Shown: one piece after another, positions 46,530 through 58,260 of the stretch
How positions within the stretch are numbered: position 1 is the first letter of the stretch
Layout of the letters: every line of letters starts with the position of its first letter
NCBI GenBank assembly: GCA_003008705.1
Contig: PDUO01000039.1
Location: forward strand, 40,750-104,749
From: Pezicula radicicola
Taxonomy: Eukaryota; Ascomycota; Leotiomycetes; Helotiales; Dermateaceae
DNA: 64,000 bases
Direction: 5' to 3'
Notes under the pieces: generated by a model
What the model saw: only the letters and a program-made list of their open reading frames with translations
The model's database searches: none
What the model was told of the DNA's origin: nothing
Made by a program: the position numbers and the translations under genes

Positions 46530-48000
46530 CGTGCTTTCTCTTATACTTAAAAAACATCCCCAACAATCTCCATCATCTTCCCCTCTTGGTATAGAAGACG
46601 ATTACCATAGCGGATTAACAATACCGAATGTTTTAGCGACTAGCTCCGAGAACAATCGATTGTCTGCAATCTCGTGTGCCCACCAAGCACTTAGCCGATT
46701 ATTATGGCGCCAGCGCAGCTTCCTTAACTCGGAGGGCCTGCAGTGGTTGCGCGATCTTCTTAGTGTTCCGGAAGTACGTGAAGTGGATCAGTGTCGTCTT
46801 GCCTCCTTCAAATGTGGCTCCACTATCTGTTGCACACTTAAGAACTCTAGGGGATCACCTTGTTCTAGATAGTATCTATATTTTCTTCCACATTATCACT
46901 GATCGTCCACCTCGTATAGTCGTCAACAAATCCTATCGCCCCCTTCCTGTTGTTGGCCTTTTCCTCAATTAAATCGGCATTGAAGAAGATGTATAAGATG
47001 GGCGGGAGTGGTGATCCTTGCGGTAGTCCTTGGAAGGTGATATCTATGGCCTTCGTCTCTATACTATTGACTACCACCGTGGCTCGTCTTCTCGTACAAA
47101 AGGAACTCACCCATGGGACTATATTAGCTGGGATGCCTTTCTTAGCTAGTCTGTCTGTCATGATCTCTCTCGGTACTCCATTATAGGCCCCTTGACGTCG
47201 AAGCTAACTAATAACAATACCTTCCCTTTTCTCTACGCTTCCTTGATTTTTCCCGTTAGGAGTATCAGTGCCTGTTCGCAAGACCTCCTTGGTCGCTCTG
47301 CAAACTGGCCAGTTGGGAGGAGATCGTGTGTTTCCGCCTAGTATGACAGCCGTCTGACCACCACTATCTCTAGTATCTTCCCTAGCGTTAACAGGAGAGA
47401 CATGGGCCGATATGCTTTTTGGGACCGTGTAATCTGGCTTGTTTGGTTTTCGCAAAGGCATTGGCATGGTACCCAGTCTAATCGAGGCCTGGAAGATGGC
47501 ATGGGTCCGCTCCTTTAGAACCGGCCATGTTTCCTTCCACACTACGTTGGGTAGGCCATGTACTCCTGGTGCTTTCCACGGCTTGACCTGCAGTACTGCC
47601 TCCTCAATCTCGCCCATAGTGAGGTCCGGGTTATCCTGGATGATAGATGCTTGCTGCTCTTGTGCTACCATCGTCCATCCATTTGATGTTAGGGGGAAGA
47701 ATGTTTTCAGTAGTGTCTTAGCCTTGTCTTTGTTCTCGTTTATCGAATTTCCGTCTTCCACGAGCATTAGGACGTTGCCGAACGCCGATTCCTCCGATTT
47801 GAGATACCTTGCAGCCTTCCAGATATTGCTAGGGTCCTCCAAAAAAGCTTGCCAGTGGTGCTTCTTTTTATCTCGGATGGCTTCGTGAAATTTACGTTTT
47901 GCAGAAGTGCTTGGATTTCCTAAAGTGGCGTGATAAGCTATCAGTTTATAGCAATTGCTATATTGACTAATAAAGGGATAGATATACCTTATATCCAATT
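46530..48000 (-). mobile_element. Non-LTR retrotransposon (LINE) reverse-transcriptase fragment
   Basis: Minus-strand frames encode part of a LINE polymerase: RDKKKHHWQAFLEDPSNIWK and KPWKAPGVHGLPNVVWK (47500-47920), then, after a frame change near 47400, NGVPREIMTDRLAKKGIP, QGLPQGSPLPPILYIFFNAD and the catalytic GFVDDYTRW (46900-47180). A downstream TGATFEGGKTTLIHFTY lies near 46780-46830. The order (finger, palm with FVDD) is that of Tad/I-like fungal elements. Endonuclease and full C-terminus are missing and several stops occur. Composition is nearer to genes than to RIP blocks. Confidence 0.85.
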
Positions 48001-48215
48001 AAACCAGGAAATTTTAAGAGGTCACCATCGGCGGCAATATATGTACCCCGCGTTTGGTAATATGAGTTGTGTTTAATAATATTGTCTAATACATGGCTGA
48101 TTGATTAGTGGATAAATACTTAACATAAGCCTACATTAGGCGGTGAATACCCAATGGCAGTCAATAAACGAGGCTATGAATATATGCTTCCAGCCTGCCT
48201 AGTCTCGTCTTGTAG

Positions 48216-51200
48216 TTACATAATATAGATAAAATTGCGGAAATGCTTCGAATCTACAATAGAAGTGCCCGAAGTAGTTGATTTTGTGTCATCTTGCTTA
48301 ATGGTATTTGCACTTGTGTCGTTGAACTCTACATCTGAATCATCGCTATATTTCTCGGAGTCGCCGTACATCTCCTCATCCTCAGAATCGTCGTCACTAT
48401 TCTCCATTTCCTTCTCTGCAGGCTGGTCGATCTCATTCTCCACAAAATATCTATTGGTCTTACAGTAGCAATTCCAGCAGAATATTGGAGGGACGACTCG
48501 AGTCTTGTGTCCTTGTTGGACACTGAGTGCTGCGGCTGCGAGTCGAGCCTGCCAATTCCCATGAGCACGCACAACAGCGGGTTCCAATGGAGTATCAAGA
48601 AGCTCCTCCCATAAATCGATGCTCACCAATTCCTCAGCGATTATCTCCTTCGCCAAGTCCAAGGGCGTCACACCTTGATGGCCGGAGCATCCAGGTGCGG
48701 ATAAAACCTTGAATTTGCTATCTGCAAACAACTTCATTATATCAATATCGGCAACCCACACTCCCCGGTGGTGCAATGAGACTGGCGCTTCGAGAAAGAA
48801 GACTTCACGATCGCGGCTGCCGTGGTCACCGACGTCGATTGGCATTTCCCAATCGGTGAAGGAAAGATGCAGAGTTGTGTTCTGAAAAGAGTTTGCTGGT
48901 TGGCCATCAAACTCGTTATGGTTGATATGATTCCACGTATCGCTATCTAATTTGCTTATCTTCGGTTTCCGCGGTACGGTCATCATCGCTATCCCCGGTT
49001 TGGCCACATTCCCCACTATCCTTTTGACTAAGCCTCTGCCATGGGTATTTGCTGGGTCAAGAAGAAGAGGTGCGGCAATAAAAATTGAATTCCCGCTGGA
49101 CATGGCCATTACTGACTTCAGCGCGTCGGGGTCGATATCGACTGAACCGGACTCAAAGTTGGCAATGCAGCAAAAGGTCTCCGAGTAACTCAAGGAGTAG
49201 GGGCCCAGATCAGCCAGTGTTGACCAACTTTCAAGTTGATATGATTGAGCTGACGACAGCCATTTGTTTGGATATAAAGGCTTTTCTGCGACCTTGATAG
49301 CAATACGGGCACCCGAGAGCCCCTTGTATACCTCTAAGGCGGTGCACAGGGCTTTAAGAGATTCGACAGCCGGATAAGTCAAACAATGTAGCTGTCCCAA
49401 CTCAAGAAGATGGCTCTTCAAATTTACTGGGTTGATACACTTGTTATTAAGAGCATCTTTGACCACTTGAATCGTGAATTTCTTCACACGGTGAATATCT
49501 GCGTCCTGAACGGCATACAACGCCGCAACATTGGGGTCTCCAACAATGAGATCCAATTGCACAGCCCTGGTTGCGGAAAAATCGTTGAGGACAGGCCCAT
49601 TTTCGGGGTATTGCGGAGCAGCTTGATCGTCGAAGTCTCCTAAGAAAGATGGCAGTGCATTGCTCCAGCGTAAGCCCTCTCCCCCCATGAAATATGGCGT
49701 AAACGCCCCATGAGGAAGCAGAACAGCTTCTTCCCCTAATTTGAGAATGTCCTGTCGTCGATTCTCACTCCTTTGGTCTTCGTCGTCTAGCCAGCGCCTG
49801 TGACTGAGAGCTTCGGACTCCACGCCGATCCTAGATCTCTTTTGCCCCCGGTGGATAGCTGGAATAGGAGCGGCTGTTGCCCACTCAAACAGAGAAATGA
49901 CTTGGGTTTGAGGGGCAGCGTACTGGATGATGATTTTCTGTGCCCGTTTCCCATAGCTTGAAGCTACATTTCGTAGGATCCATATTCTCTCCTCCTGCCC
50001 ATATGTCAGACCCAAAAGAGTTTTCGGAACGGTAAGGCCAAGAAATGGGGCTATCCAGTGTGTCTGTTCGGCCAAGAAATAGCGGTATCTTCGTCGACCG
50101 CTCTTTATGAGTTGTGAATATTCAATTCGTTCCAACCCTGTCGAATTGTGATACCTCTCCGCGGCATCTGCGAGGCATCCCAGCCAAGTAGGTGAGGGTC
50201 CAGTTGCCTCGCGTAACTTGTTCGATATCAAGATTAATAGCTGGGCCGCCCCTTCAAACTCTGCTAATTTCGATACCCACTGACCAAGGAAACTACCAAG
50301 CGCAACTTGAAGCAATTCCTCAATTGACAATCCAGATTCTCTCCTCGTTGAACTTCTTACAACCACTGGGTCTCCGTAAAAGTGAAGGTACGCGAGAGGA
50401 AGAGACCAAAAGACGCCTCGACCTCGGACCTTGTTATCTTGTAGCCCAACTGTGACAAGCGTACCAGCGGGAATGAGATTATCATGCTGCTTTATCTCTT
50501 TGGTTTGGGGCCCGAGGACCAGCATATCTGGATATAGATGCCAGGCGGAGAGTCCCAACAAGGGGGCGCCAGTTTCAACACTTTGGGAAGTGCCAGAGAC
50601 AAACTTCTCGATTGTCGTCATGGCGGTTGTCCATGCAAGAATCACGCTCTCGTAGACAGTTGATTTCTCGTTGACAGGTGTATTGATGTTGTTTATTATC
50701 AACATCAATTGCTTCTGCGACAATTGATTGGCGGCATCAGCAGTCTGGAGCCATGCTCGAGCGCTTCCATCCCATTTCGCGACTTGTTCTCTGGTGATAG
50801 ACACTTGTGCTGCTGTTAGCGAGGATAAATTGGTGGATTCCTCTCCATCGGCACCTAGCAAGGCCTTCTTCCTCTCTTGAATAAGCTGCACCCATATTGA
50901 AATCGCCGTCGTTGCGGACCACATTCGAGCCAGCATGCAAGCGAGTAAGTGGACGGCGATGGCCGAATTTCCTGATGTCGCAGCTGCCCAGATTGAAGTA
51001 CCATCTGCACCTATCTGATCGGAAAAGATACCGTCAGACTTGGTCCCTTGAGGATTATGCAAAGATGACTTTGAGATTTCGGTAACTCGAAGTCCATAAG
51101 CTGCGATGAGTTTAGGGCAGGCTGGGACTACGCCCGCGAACAATGCCCCAAGTTTCCGTGCAGTCACGTGGGCCAACCCGCTCTCTGCTTCTTCGCTGCG

Positions 51201-51347
51201 TTGGCTTGACAATCGCATTCCGAACTCTTTATACTCTTTAGGCGCCTCTATTTTGACGAGTGAGAAATCGAAGTTCAGGCTGGCCAAGGCGATGGTGTTC
51301 TCGAGCGTGCCTGAGAAAGCTGACGCGGTTAGCTTGCCGAAGGACAT
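48216..51347 (-). CDS. Uncharacterised intronless protein, 1043 aa
   Basis: A continuous 3.1-kb frame. The ATG at 51347 (MSFGKLTASAFSGTLENTIA) is chosen; the frame extends 28 codons upstream without a better ATG. I recognise no catalytic domain. Visible features: hydrophobic helices at about residues 130-155 (WAAATSGNSAIAVHLLACML), a possible zinc ribbon FCWNCYCKTNRYF near residue 960, and an acidic Ser/Asp/Glu-rich tail of about 60 residues (NSDDDSEDEEMYGDSEKYSD) before a short terminus. Similar long proteins of unknown function seem to occur in other filamentous fungi (from memory). The absence of stops over 3 kb between a dead LINE and MITEs shows selection or recent arrival. A soluble multi-domain protein is as likely as a membrane-linked one. 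Confidence 0.8.
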   Translation of the reverse strand: MSFGKLTASAFSGTLENTIALASLNFDFSLVKIEAPKEYKEFGMRLSSQRSEEAESGLAHVTARKLGALFAGVVPACPKLIAAYGLRVTEISKSSLHNPQGTKSDGIFSDQIGADGTSIWAAATSGNSAIAVHLLACMLARMWSATTAISIWVQLIQERKKALLGADGEESTNLSSLTAAQVSITREQVAKWDGSARAWLQTADAANQLSQKQLMLIINNINTPVNEKSTVYESVILAWTTAMTTIEKFVSGTSQSVETGAPLLGLSAWHLYPDMLVLGPQTKEIKQHDNLIPAGTLVTVGLQDNKVRGRGVFWSLPLAYLHFYGDPVVVRSSTRRESGLSIEELLQVALGSFLGQWVSKLAEFEGAAQLLILISNKLREATGPSPTWLGCLADAAERYHNSTGLERIEYSQLIKSGRRRYRYFLAEQTHWIAPFLGLTVPKTLLGLTYGQEERIWILRNVASSYGKRAQKIIIQYAAPQTQVISLFEWATAAPIPAIHRGQKRSRIGVESEALSHRRWLDDEDQRSENRRQDILKLGEEAVLLPHGAFTPYFMGGEGLRWSNALPSFLGDFDDQAAPQYPENGPVLNDFSATRAVQLDLIVGDPNVAALYAVQDADIHRVKKFTIQVVKDALNNKCINPVNLKSHLLELGQLHCLTYPAVESLKALCTALEVYKGLSGARIAIKVAEKPLYPNKWLSSAQSYQLESWSTLADLGPYSLSYSETFCCIANFESGSVDIDPDALKSVMAMSSGNSIFIAAPLLLDPANTHGRGLVKRIVGNVAKPGIAMMTVPRKPKISKLDSDTWNHINHNEFDGQPANSFQNTTLHLSFTDWEMPIDVGDHGSRDREVFFLEAPVSLHHRGVWVADIDIMKLFADSKFKVLSAPGCSGHQGVTPLDLAKEIIAEELVSIDLWEELLDTPLEPAVVRAHGNWQARLAAAALSVQQGHKTRVVPPIFCWNCYCKTNRYFVENEIDQPAEKEMENSDDDSEDEEMYGDSEKYSDDSDVEFNDTSANTIKQDDTKSTTSGTSIVDSKHFRNFIYIM

Positions 51348-51613
51348 GGCAATCTTGCCGCAAAAAAAGGCTTCCGTTTTTACTGCCGAATAACTATGCA
51401 AGAAATTGGATAATTGACAATTAGATCTCAACGACAGCAGAGATGAGAGGCTTTAGGAAAGAAGCTCATGTTTTGGCTTTTAAGGGCTTTCGTGGGGCCT
51501 GCTTGGTTCCTCGGTGAGACTGTGGCGGAGCACGTCTGCAGTGCTACTGTGGCGTTAGTTTCCAAGCTCCAGTGGTGCCACGTCACGATTACAATCCCTT
51601 ACAGTTAAAACTA

Positions 51614-51674
51614 GCTATACCGGAGAAGTAATTTGGCCACTTTTACTCCGATATATAGGGGATTCCGGTATAGC
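51614..51674. repeat. Short inverted-repeat element (CTATACCGGA ends)
   Basis: GCTATACCGGA at 51614-51624 is repeated inverted at 51664-51674, with a 39-bp centre. It may be a minimal MITE or a structured promoter element, 267 bp upstream of the large uncharacterised gene. Confidence 0.5.
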
Positions 51675-51944
51675 GAAGGCAGGTCACGTGCGGATAAAGG
51701 CTTGGCTCAGCTATATAGCTCTTTTATATAGGTAAAAAATGATTTCATAAGATCTAAACGACACCCATATTCTAGCCCAAAAGTCCTATAATTCCCTGGC
51801 ATGCTTGTGTACGGATCTACAAAGGCTAGCGAATGGTTATCTCATGAATCAGACGCCAGAGATATTAAGCGATAAATGGTGAGCGATAAATGGTGAGCTC
51901 TCATTGGCTCTGTAGTTTATTAGTCATCCGACCACTTAAATCTC

Positions 51945-52057
51945 TACGAAGGATAGATTTTTAAGTCTTGGTCCAAGCGTTTTTGCTAATGAAATGTATT
52001 GATTTAGGTGAAGAAACGCTTGGACCAGCCCCAAGACTTAAAAATCTATCCTTCGTA
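51945..52057. mobile_element. MITE, TACGAAGG family, 113 bp
   Basis: Inverted ends read TACGAAGGATAGATTTTTAA with TA at both borders. Inside, CTTGGTCCAAGCGTTTTT pairs with AAACGCTTGGACCAG, so nearly the whole element can fold as a hairpin. It shares the end sequence with 4226-4458 and both end and inner motif with 21224-21359. It is nearly free of RIP-like changes and so may be the youngest copy. Confidence 0.8.
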
Positions 52058-53958
52058 GCGAAGCTTATTTCCTTTCTTGGCTTCTGATTGGCTCTGCACT
52101 TCCTGCAGTTCTCCGGGAAAGGCAAAATTCTAGAGTCCGATTTATGAGATAAAGCGAATGGATTTTCATCGGAATTATACATGATTATATCATGTGACTC
52201 ATGAGCACCTTCATCTCGTCGCTGACCTCCACGGAGCAAATTAAAGACAAGTGATTAACTTATCTGGCTAGGATTCGAGTCCTTGCTTTCGGTTGGGTCA
52301 ATCTTCTCAGAGACAAGGCACATAAGGCAACGAGTGACGACCAGAGAATAGACTTACGTTCCAAGGCCGTTGATATTGCTTTGATATGCATCTATTTGGA
52401 TCGACACCGAACGTAAGACCTCAGAAACTTAAGGGCCAAACCTCTATTTTCTAAGGGGTTCCGTTTTGCACTAGAAGAATTCACCCACACAGCCCCAACT
52501 ACCAAGACAAGGAGAGACTTAATTCGGTGTAAGACGGAGTGCTCATTAGTTCTCTAGTGCGGTAGGAGGCTATTAAGAAACTAAACCCTCTAGGTGTAAC
52601 TATCTAGTTAGGATTTCTTCTTAAGGACTATTAAAATTATTATAAATTAACCATGGACCTACGGCCCAGGGTTCCCCGGCCTAATTTGGGCCAGCGAAGC
52701 TAGTTTGGAGCCCATATTAGGAGCACTTGCCATGCCCATATTGATTCGATTTCAGTGCCTCTTGCCAGCTCCTATACCTATATAATTCGATTTCGGAGTT
52801 CTACCCAAAGCGGTATCTGCCCTTTTTATTATAACCAATGGCAACCCTGTCTTCTAATTGGTCCAAGCGGAGTGTGGTTGGGAGCCCTTTACAAAACACG
52901 TGTTTTTTATCACGTGGATGAGCTACTAAAACCAGCTTCGCTGGAAATATATTAAATAAACTTATTTTCTTTTCAATTTTATATAGATTAAATTAAATTA
53001 TACTAGTTTAAGCTTTAATTTAAGTGATTTAAATACTATATAGAGTATATTTAAATTTATTTTATTTCTATTTTAAATGAATTTTCTTAGAGTTGCTTAC
53101 TAAGCTAATAACAGTCACATAACCTCACTTTAGTACCACGCTAGGATTGGTGCTAGTTGTATGTTCTATTAGGCCTTGAGTAATAACAACAAGTTGGTGG
53201 TTTAGAAGTCGGTGTTTTAAGTGGACGTAGAAGGCAAAGATGCGAGCGAGATAGAGGATACTACTATGATAAACATGCGAATGGTGAGGAAGACAGCGAC
53301 CGGAAGAGCGATAACTGAGGTGTTTGGGTTATAATGATGTTGTATATTATGTATAAAGCTTGGATGCGGCATTGGTGCATAGCAAAGGATGGATTTCCTG
53401 TGCTGTACAAACATTATACTAGATGGACATTTAGATTAGAATTCAATTCTTTTCCACTCAAATGGCCGAAGTCAGCTGTTGTTGCAACCATCAATCATTA
53501 CATGCCACATAAGCGCCTTGCACAAAGAAGCTTTCTCTAGGACAGGTAGAGAAACACCTCGCGAAAGTTTTGTCAATGTAACGGCAAAAGTGGCATGATT
53601 TTATTAAGAGAGACATTGCAATTTAAAGATTGCCTAAATCATGCAAGCCACTATCAATAGCTTCATTTTTGTAGACGTCGCTAAGCCCCTTTCACCCCTG
53701 TGTAAAGTTTCCTCTTCCGCTCAGCTGAACAAAACAACGAATCAGCTCTGAGAAGTTTCATCAAAACGGGGGATGTGCAAAGGGGCTGGTCGGAAAAATT
53801 GAGCCTCAATATGTACACCGGGTGATGAGGCAGACAGCCCCAGAAAGCCTTTGCGCCTTTGCACACGTCTTAAAAGGATACAAAGCCGGTAACCTCATCT
53901 TTTCCTTGGCATCATTTCATCCTGCCAAGCATACAACACTCACCCTTTCTGTCTCGTC
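52058..53958. other. Gene-free region with an inverted R46 copy
   Basis: About 1.9 kb. At 52650-52810 lies an inverted copy of the R46 repeat (CCATGGACCTACGGCCCAGG, then GGCCAGCGAAGCTAG, then TATATAATTCGATTTCGGAG). A further hairpin CCAGCTTCGCTGG occurs at about 52931-52943, followed by a short A/T-rich run. The last 250 bp before 53959 are the likely promoter of the secreted protein. No gene is seen. Confidence 0.5.
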
Positions 53959-54948
53959 ATGCGTCACATCACCAAGTTCGGGGTCCTTTCCCTCGCTTTT
54001 ATCCTGCCAAGTGTCGCAGCCTTACCAGGCGGTTGCGGCGGAAGTCTTGGGATCATGGACATCAAGTCACCAAATTTCAACCAACTCGTCTGGACCTGCG
54101 CAAACATCAACCCCGGCTCAATATTTGAAAGCGGGCAAAACTTCCTCATCGCCACCTATACCACATCCGACGACCAAGCATGCGGCAACAAATGCGCAGC
54201 TTGGAAAGGAGTAGCCAACCTCATGGCCGCGATCCGATTTTACGGCAACGACAACTGCCAATGCTGGGAAATAGGTGACATCGGGTCTGGGAACGTCTTG
54301 CCTGCTACGAGCGCAAGCAGTAACGGTACATTCATCGATTTCTTCGACCTCGGGGTGTGGACTCCCTCTTTCCCACAGAATTGGGGTATCTTCACCTGCC
54401 CGGAAGGTTCGTGGAGTGTAGTCAACCCATACGAACTAGGACAGCCTGGGAAAGGGGCCTGTGGATGGTTGACCGTCATCCCAGCGCAGCCACCAATTGC
54501 ATACCTCGGGCTCGTAGGGGCGGCGATGTGCAGAAACTTGTATAATGCCCAGTATGCGATTGCGGATGCAAAGAACGATGTCACCTGCTACAACGATCTC
54601 GCGGGCGCGAAATACCACTTCAATTACTCGAGTCCGAGTACACTATATGACTTGGTGGATTTTTTGCTTCCGCCGAGTACGAGCACGAGAAGGAGCACAA
54701 CCACCACGTCGACTAAGTCGAGCTCGAAGTCTTCTGTTAAATCTACGTCATCCACGAAGTCGACTAGTAGATCTACGACTACGTCCAAATCATCGCTTAA
54801 ATCCACCTCGACCCCAAAATCAACTTCTAAACCGACATCTACGTCGACGCATAAGTTGACTACCTCGACCACTAAACATACCTCCAGCTCGACTGCGAAG
54901 AAGTTGTCAAGCAAGAGTTCTTCTAAGTCTTCTACCAAATCTGGTTGA
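53959..54948 (+). CDS. Secreted cysteine-rich protein with Ser/Thr/Lys tail, 329 aa
   Basis: Intronless. Residues 1-21 (MRHITKFGVLSLAFILPSVA) form a signal peptide with cleavage near Ala-Ala/Leu. The mature body to about residue 235 holds ten cysteines, enough for five disulfides (pairs such as ACGNKCAA and NCQCWE), and N-glycosylation sites NGT and NYS. From about residue 238 the tail is built of Ser, Thr and Lys in short KST/STK repeats to the stop at 54948. It ends without a hydrophobic segment, so no GPI anchor is evident. Such tails are usually O-mannosylated and wall-associated; the lysines make it basic and may bind polyanions. No known domain is recognised. A cell-wall or host/environment interaction role is an inference. 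Confidence 0.8.
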   Translation: MRHITKFGVLSLAFILPSVAALPGGCGGSLGIMDIKSPNFNQLVWTCANINPGSIFESGQNFLIATYTTSDDQACGNKCAAWKGVANLMAAIRFYGNDNCQCWEIGDIGSGNVLPATSASSNGTFIDFFDLGVWTPSFPQNWGIFTCPEGSWSVVNPYELGQPGKGACGWLTVIPAQPPIAYLGLVGAAMCRNLYNAQYAIADAKNDVTCYNDLAGAKYHFNYSSPSTLYDLVDFLLPPSTSTRRSTTTTSTKSSSKSSVKSTSSTKSTSRSTTTSKSSLKSTSTPKSTSKPTSTSTHKLTTSTTKHTSSSTAKKLSSKSSSKSSTKSG

Positions 54949-55280
54949 GGACGTACCAAGGGGAAAGCATAGTATGTCGCAGATCATATGCTTAACCGGG
55001 CTGGAAGTTATTTCAACCCAACGCTTAATAGGGCCACAGTCTGGTGAGGAGGATGTGAATATTAATCTTGGTATTATTCGATATACTACTTCAATGAAGA
55101 ACTTATAAGAAGCGATTCAGCTAAACAGCACCTCAAGGTAATAGTAATCCCCTTTGGGTCCATTTTAATCTCTTAACCAGCGAGCTTCTCGTAAACGGCC
55201 TCCTATTAGCTCGTCTCCCTTTATAGTACGAACGTCACCCCATCTATCGCTCTTTATTTGACAATTCTGCTCTGGAGGTT
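54949..55280. other. Spacer
   Basis: About 330 bp between the secreted-protein gene and the next remnant. Nothing recognised. Confidence 0.4.
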
Positions 55281-57450
55281 ATGCCCACTGCCGTCTATGG
55301 CATGAAATTTTCTGGCGAGAAGGAGTATACTGGGTATACACTTCACTTCGGTATCATCCCCATTAGTATATTTGGCTCGTTACAATTCGATCTTCTGGTT
55401 CAAGCCGAGAAGGGAGATCAAAAATACGAACTTATTCCTTCCAGGGTTTTTCGTGGAGACTTTCCTGTAGCTTTCGTCGATAAGTTTGTTCATTGGTATG
55501 ACATCAATGATAACTTTCTGGAATTTCGTCCTATCGAGGATCCTTGGACCTTATCTCCCCACAACTGGAGATTGACCAGAGCTAGAACCAGCTCCAAGTG
55601 GCATCTGATAAAGGATGGAATCTCTCTGGTTGGAGTCAAGAGTGAGAGTGCTCTCCGATATACTTTCTCCCCTTGAGGATCCGCTCCGGACACATACCAT
55701 CCTCCATCACTCTTCTTCATCATTGGATATTGAGCTTCCCAGGCTCCAGCTGGGATTCCATCTCAAGTCGTCGGGGGTGTCATCAATCCAATCGAGGTAA
55801 TTCCGCGGAATGTCCATCGACCCAGATCAGTCGCTTAGTACTCTTGTCGGCCTTCACAACAAACTTATGCTGAAACATGAGAATGGTGGTAATCGCCTTA
55901 TTGTTCTGCCAGAGGAGTATATATTATACCAAGCGAACGGCGATCATATTCGTGTTATTATTGATAAAGACTCTGCAACTAAAGCTCACGTATATCATGT
56001 GTATGACCAGATCGGCAGATTAGCCGATAATAGGAGTTTGCAGAGTAAGTTATTCTTGTGTTATCTCCATGCTCTCACGTCTTTTTACTTACCCGATCCC
56101 CTGATACACAGAACTGGGACAGAGCAGGTACTCTCAATCCTGAACTCTGCTACTGTCAGATGATTTAATCGACTAGCACAGGAGAACGTCGAAATCCTCG
56201 GTCAAATCGCACAGTTGACCCCCAAGAAGAAGCTAATATCCGGCCAACGAACGTATTATACAAATGGTGAACTAGTCATCGGGGCTCGGTTTTCTGGCCC
56301 AGCACGGCGGATTTTACAAGTATCAAATCAATATATAACTAAGCGGATGTGGCAAAAGTATTTTACCCAAAATCATATGTCGTGCTGCTACAGCTGAATC
56401 AGGTTGAATTGGACTTACTGGAACGCGACTATGTCAGGTCATCCATGTTTTGCGTCTTAGGCTTCGGCGCCGAGGATCACACTATCAATTATATTCAGCC
56501 AGTGATCGAGACTAGAATTCAGCACGAGGGTTCAAAGCCTTTATGATGTCAAGCGTCATATACCATAGACGTACAGCCCTTCACTATGATGTTCTTTGAG
56601 AGACCATCGCTGGAATTTCCTCTCACGAATCCCCGAAATACTTACCCCAAACCATCTATTGCAATCCTCCGAGCTGAAGTATAATGCCGGGTTACTCCTA
56701 GATTTGTCTGAATTTCTCTCTAGTATTGGAGCACTCTTCATCAAACATTTAGTCGAGAACATTCCTAGGTTGACAAGTTCCGCCTAATGATCTGGCTCTC
56801 TACGCTAGTATTCGCTAAAAAATCCGATATGGAGATTATTCAAACACTAGCCTCCTTCTTTGCAGCGCCAGATATAGCTCAGATTTCTGTGCCGTGGATC
56901 GGTTCCTTTCGGCTATATCAAGGTGCTAAGGTGAATAAGCCCGAACTGCGCAATGTTGTCCTGTCGACGCTTCTTTCATTTCATCGTTGCCCTAAGGCGA
57001 GGGGTTCTTCTATTCCCATGGAGTCTAACTATTCATTTCAGGGGCGCCGACAACGTGAGTTTCAGAGTAATCAAAACCGTGCTCTTGACAGACTAATAAA
57101 CACACTGGAAGCTCTGTGGCCTTGTGAGGTTCCCGCTACCCCTATTAGTGATAGAATGGGCTGCGGCTGCGCAACGAAACTAGGAATGGCACGAGGAACG
57201 GGATAAGGAATGGGCTGAGCGGGAGAAGAAGAAACAGGTTGAGATCAATCGGAGGATCTATAAGAAACGGAAGGGGTTTGAGGAGAGGTTTGGTCTTGAG
57301 TTTCGTAGTGGTCGTAATGGTGATAGTGATAATAAGTCTTCTAGTAGGGGTAAGTTTTATATCAGGGATTGGGCTAGGACTAGGACTAGCCGGGAGGGTT
57401 TTAGTTTTAAAGGGGACGAGGTAGGAAAGGGGAAGGGGAAGGGGAAATAG
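55281..57450 (+). pseudogene. Fragment of a very large fungal protein (DUF6606/DUF3638-like), decayed
   Basis: A chain of plus-strand frames joined by frame changes: 55281-55676 (FVHWYDINDNFLEFRPIEDP, WTLSPHNWRLTRA), about 55690-56160 (ELPRLQLGFHLKSSG, then LSTLVGLHNKLMLKHENGGN and DSATKAHVYHVYDQIGRLAD), 56349-56546 (LNQVELDLLERDYVRSSM), 56640-56787 (LKYNAGLLLDLSEFLSS), 56787-57175 (LVFAKKSDMEIIQTLASFFA) and an Arg/Lys/Glu-rich end at about 57180-57450. The pattern recalls the huge ubiquitin-peptidase-like fungal proteins carrying DUF6606, DUF3638 and DUF3645; assignment is from memory. At least four frameshifts make it a pseudogene. Both ends are missing. Confidence 0.55.
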
Positions 57451-57499
57451 GATAAGGAGGAAATATTAGTAGAGAGGATTTAGGAGAGGGTTGAACAGG

Positions 57500-58213
57500 A
57501 ATTTAATCTTGTTGCAAGGTTATAAACTATTAAAGAGGTAGAAGTAGATATAGTTAGGGAGAGGGAGAGGGAGAGGGAGTCGGATAGGCGATAATGATAT
57601 AGGAAATAAATGATATAGCGTTTGAGAAATTAATATATAGGCTTAGTTGTTAGATAAGGACATGAAGGGTATAGTGATGTGATGTAATATACAGTATATA
57701 ATTCCAGTTATAATTCGATTTCAGAGCCTATATTAGTTCCTATTACTGTGGCTATATAATTCAATTTCAGAAGCCTAAGGTAGTATTACCTAAAGTAATT
57801 GTTACCTGAATTTCTGCCTGAAATTGTCTCGCAATAACCTCCAAAATAGGGAATTTTTCTTACTAAGAATTTACTAAGGTGAAATTTCATAGTAACTATT
57901 TCTTTCTGGGACAATCTGGGATATTCTTCTTCTTCTCTGTTGTACCTCCTTAGAAGCATAAATACATGAATGTTTTATTATATACCTATAGGCTGGAACG
58001 GACTAACTAGTAGCCGACGATTAGTTATCAGGCTCCGGTTTTATATATACATTAATTAGTTAGCTAGATATTAGGTTCTAGTACTTATAATAAACGAAGT
58101 ACAAAAAGGACAAATAAATTATAAATACTTTTTAGTCTTTTTTTTATTTAATAAGGAATACTAGGTTAGTATTATTTTTTCCTCCTCCTTTCCCTCTTTC
58201 TTTTCCTCTTCCT

Positions 58214-58260
<47 letters not shown>

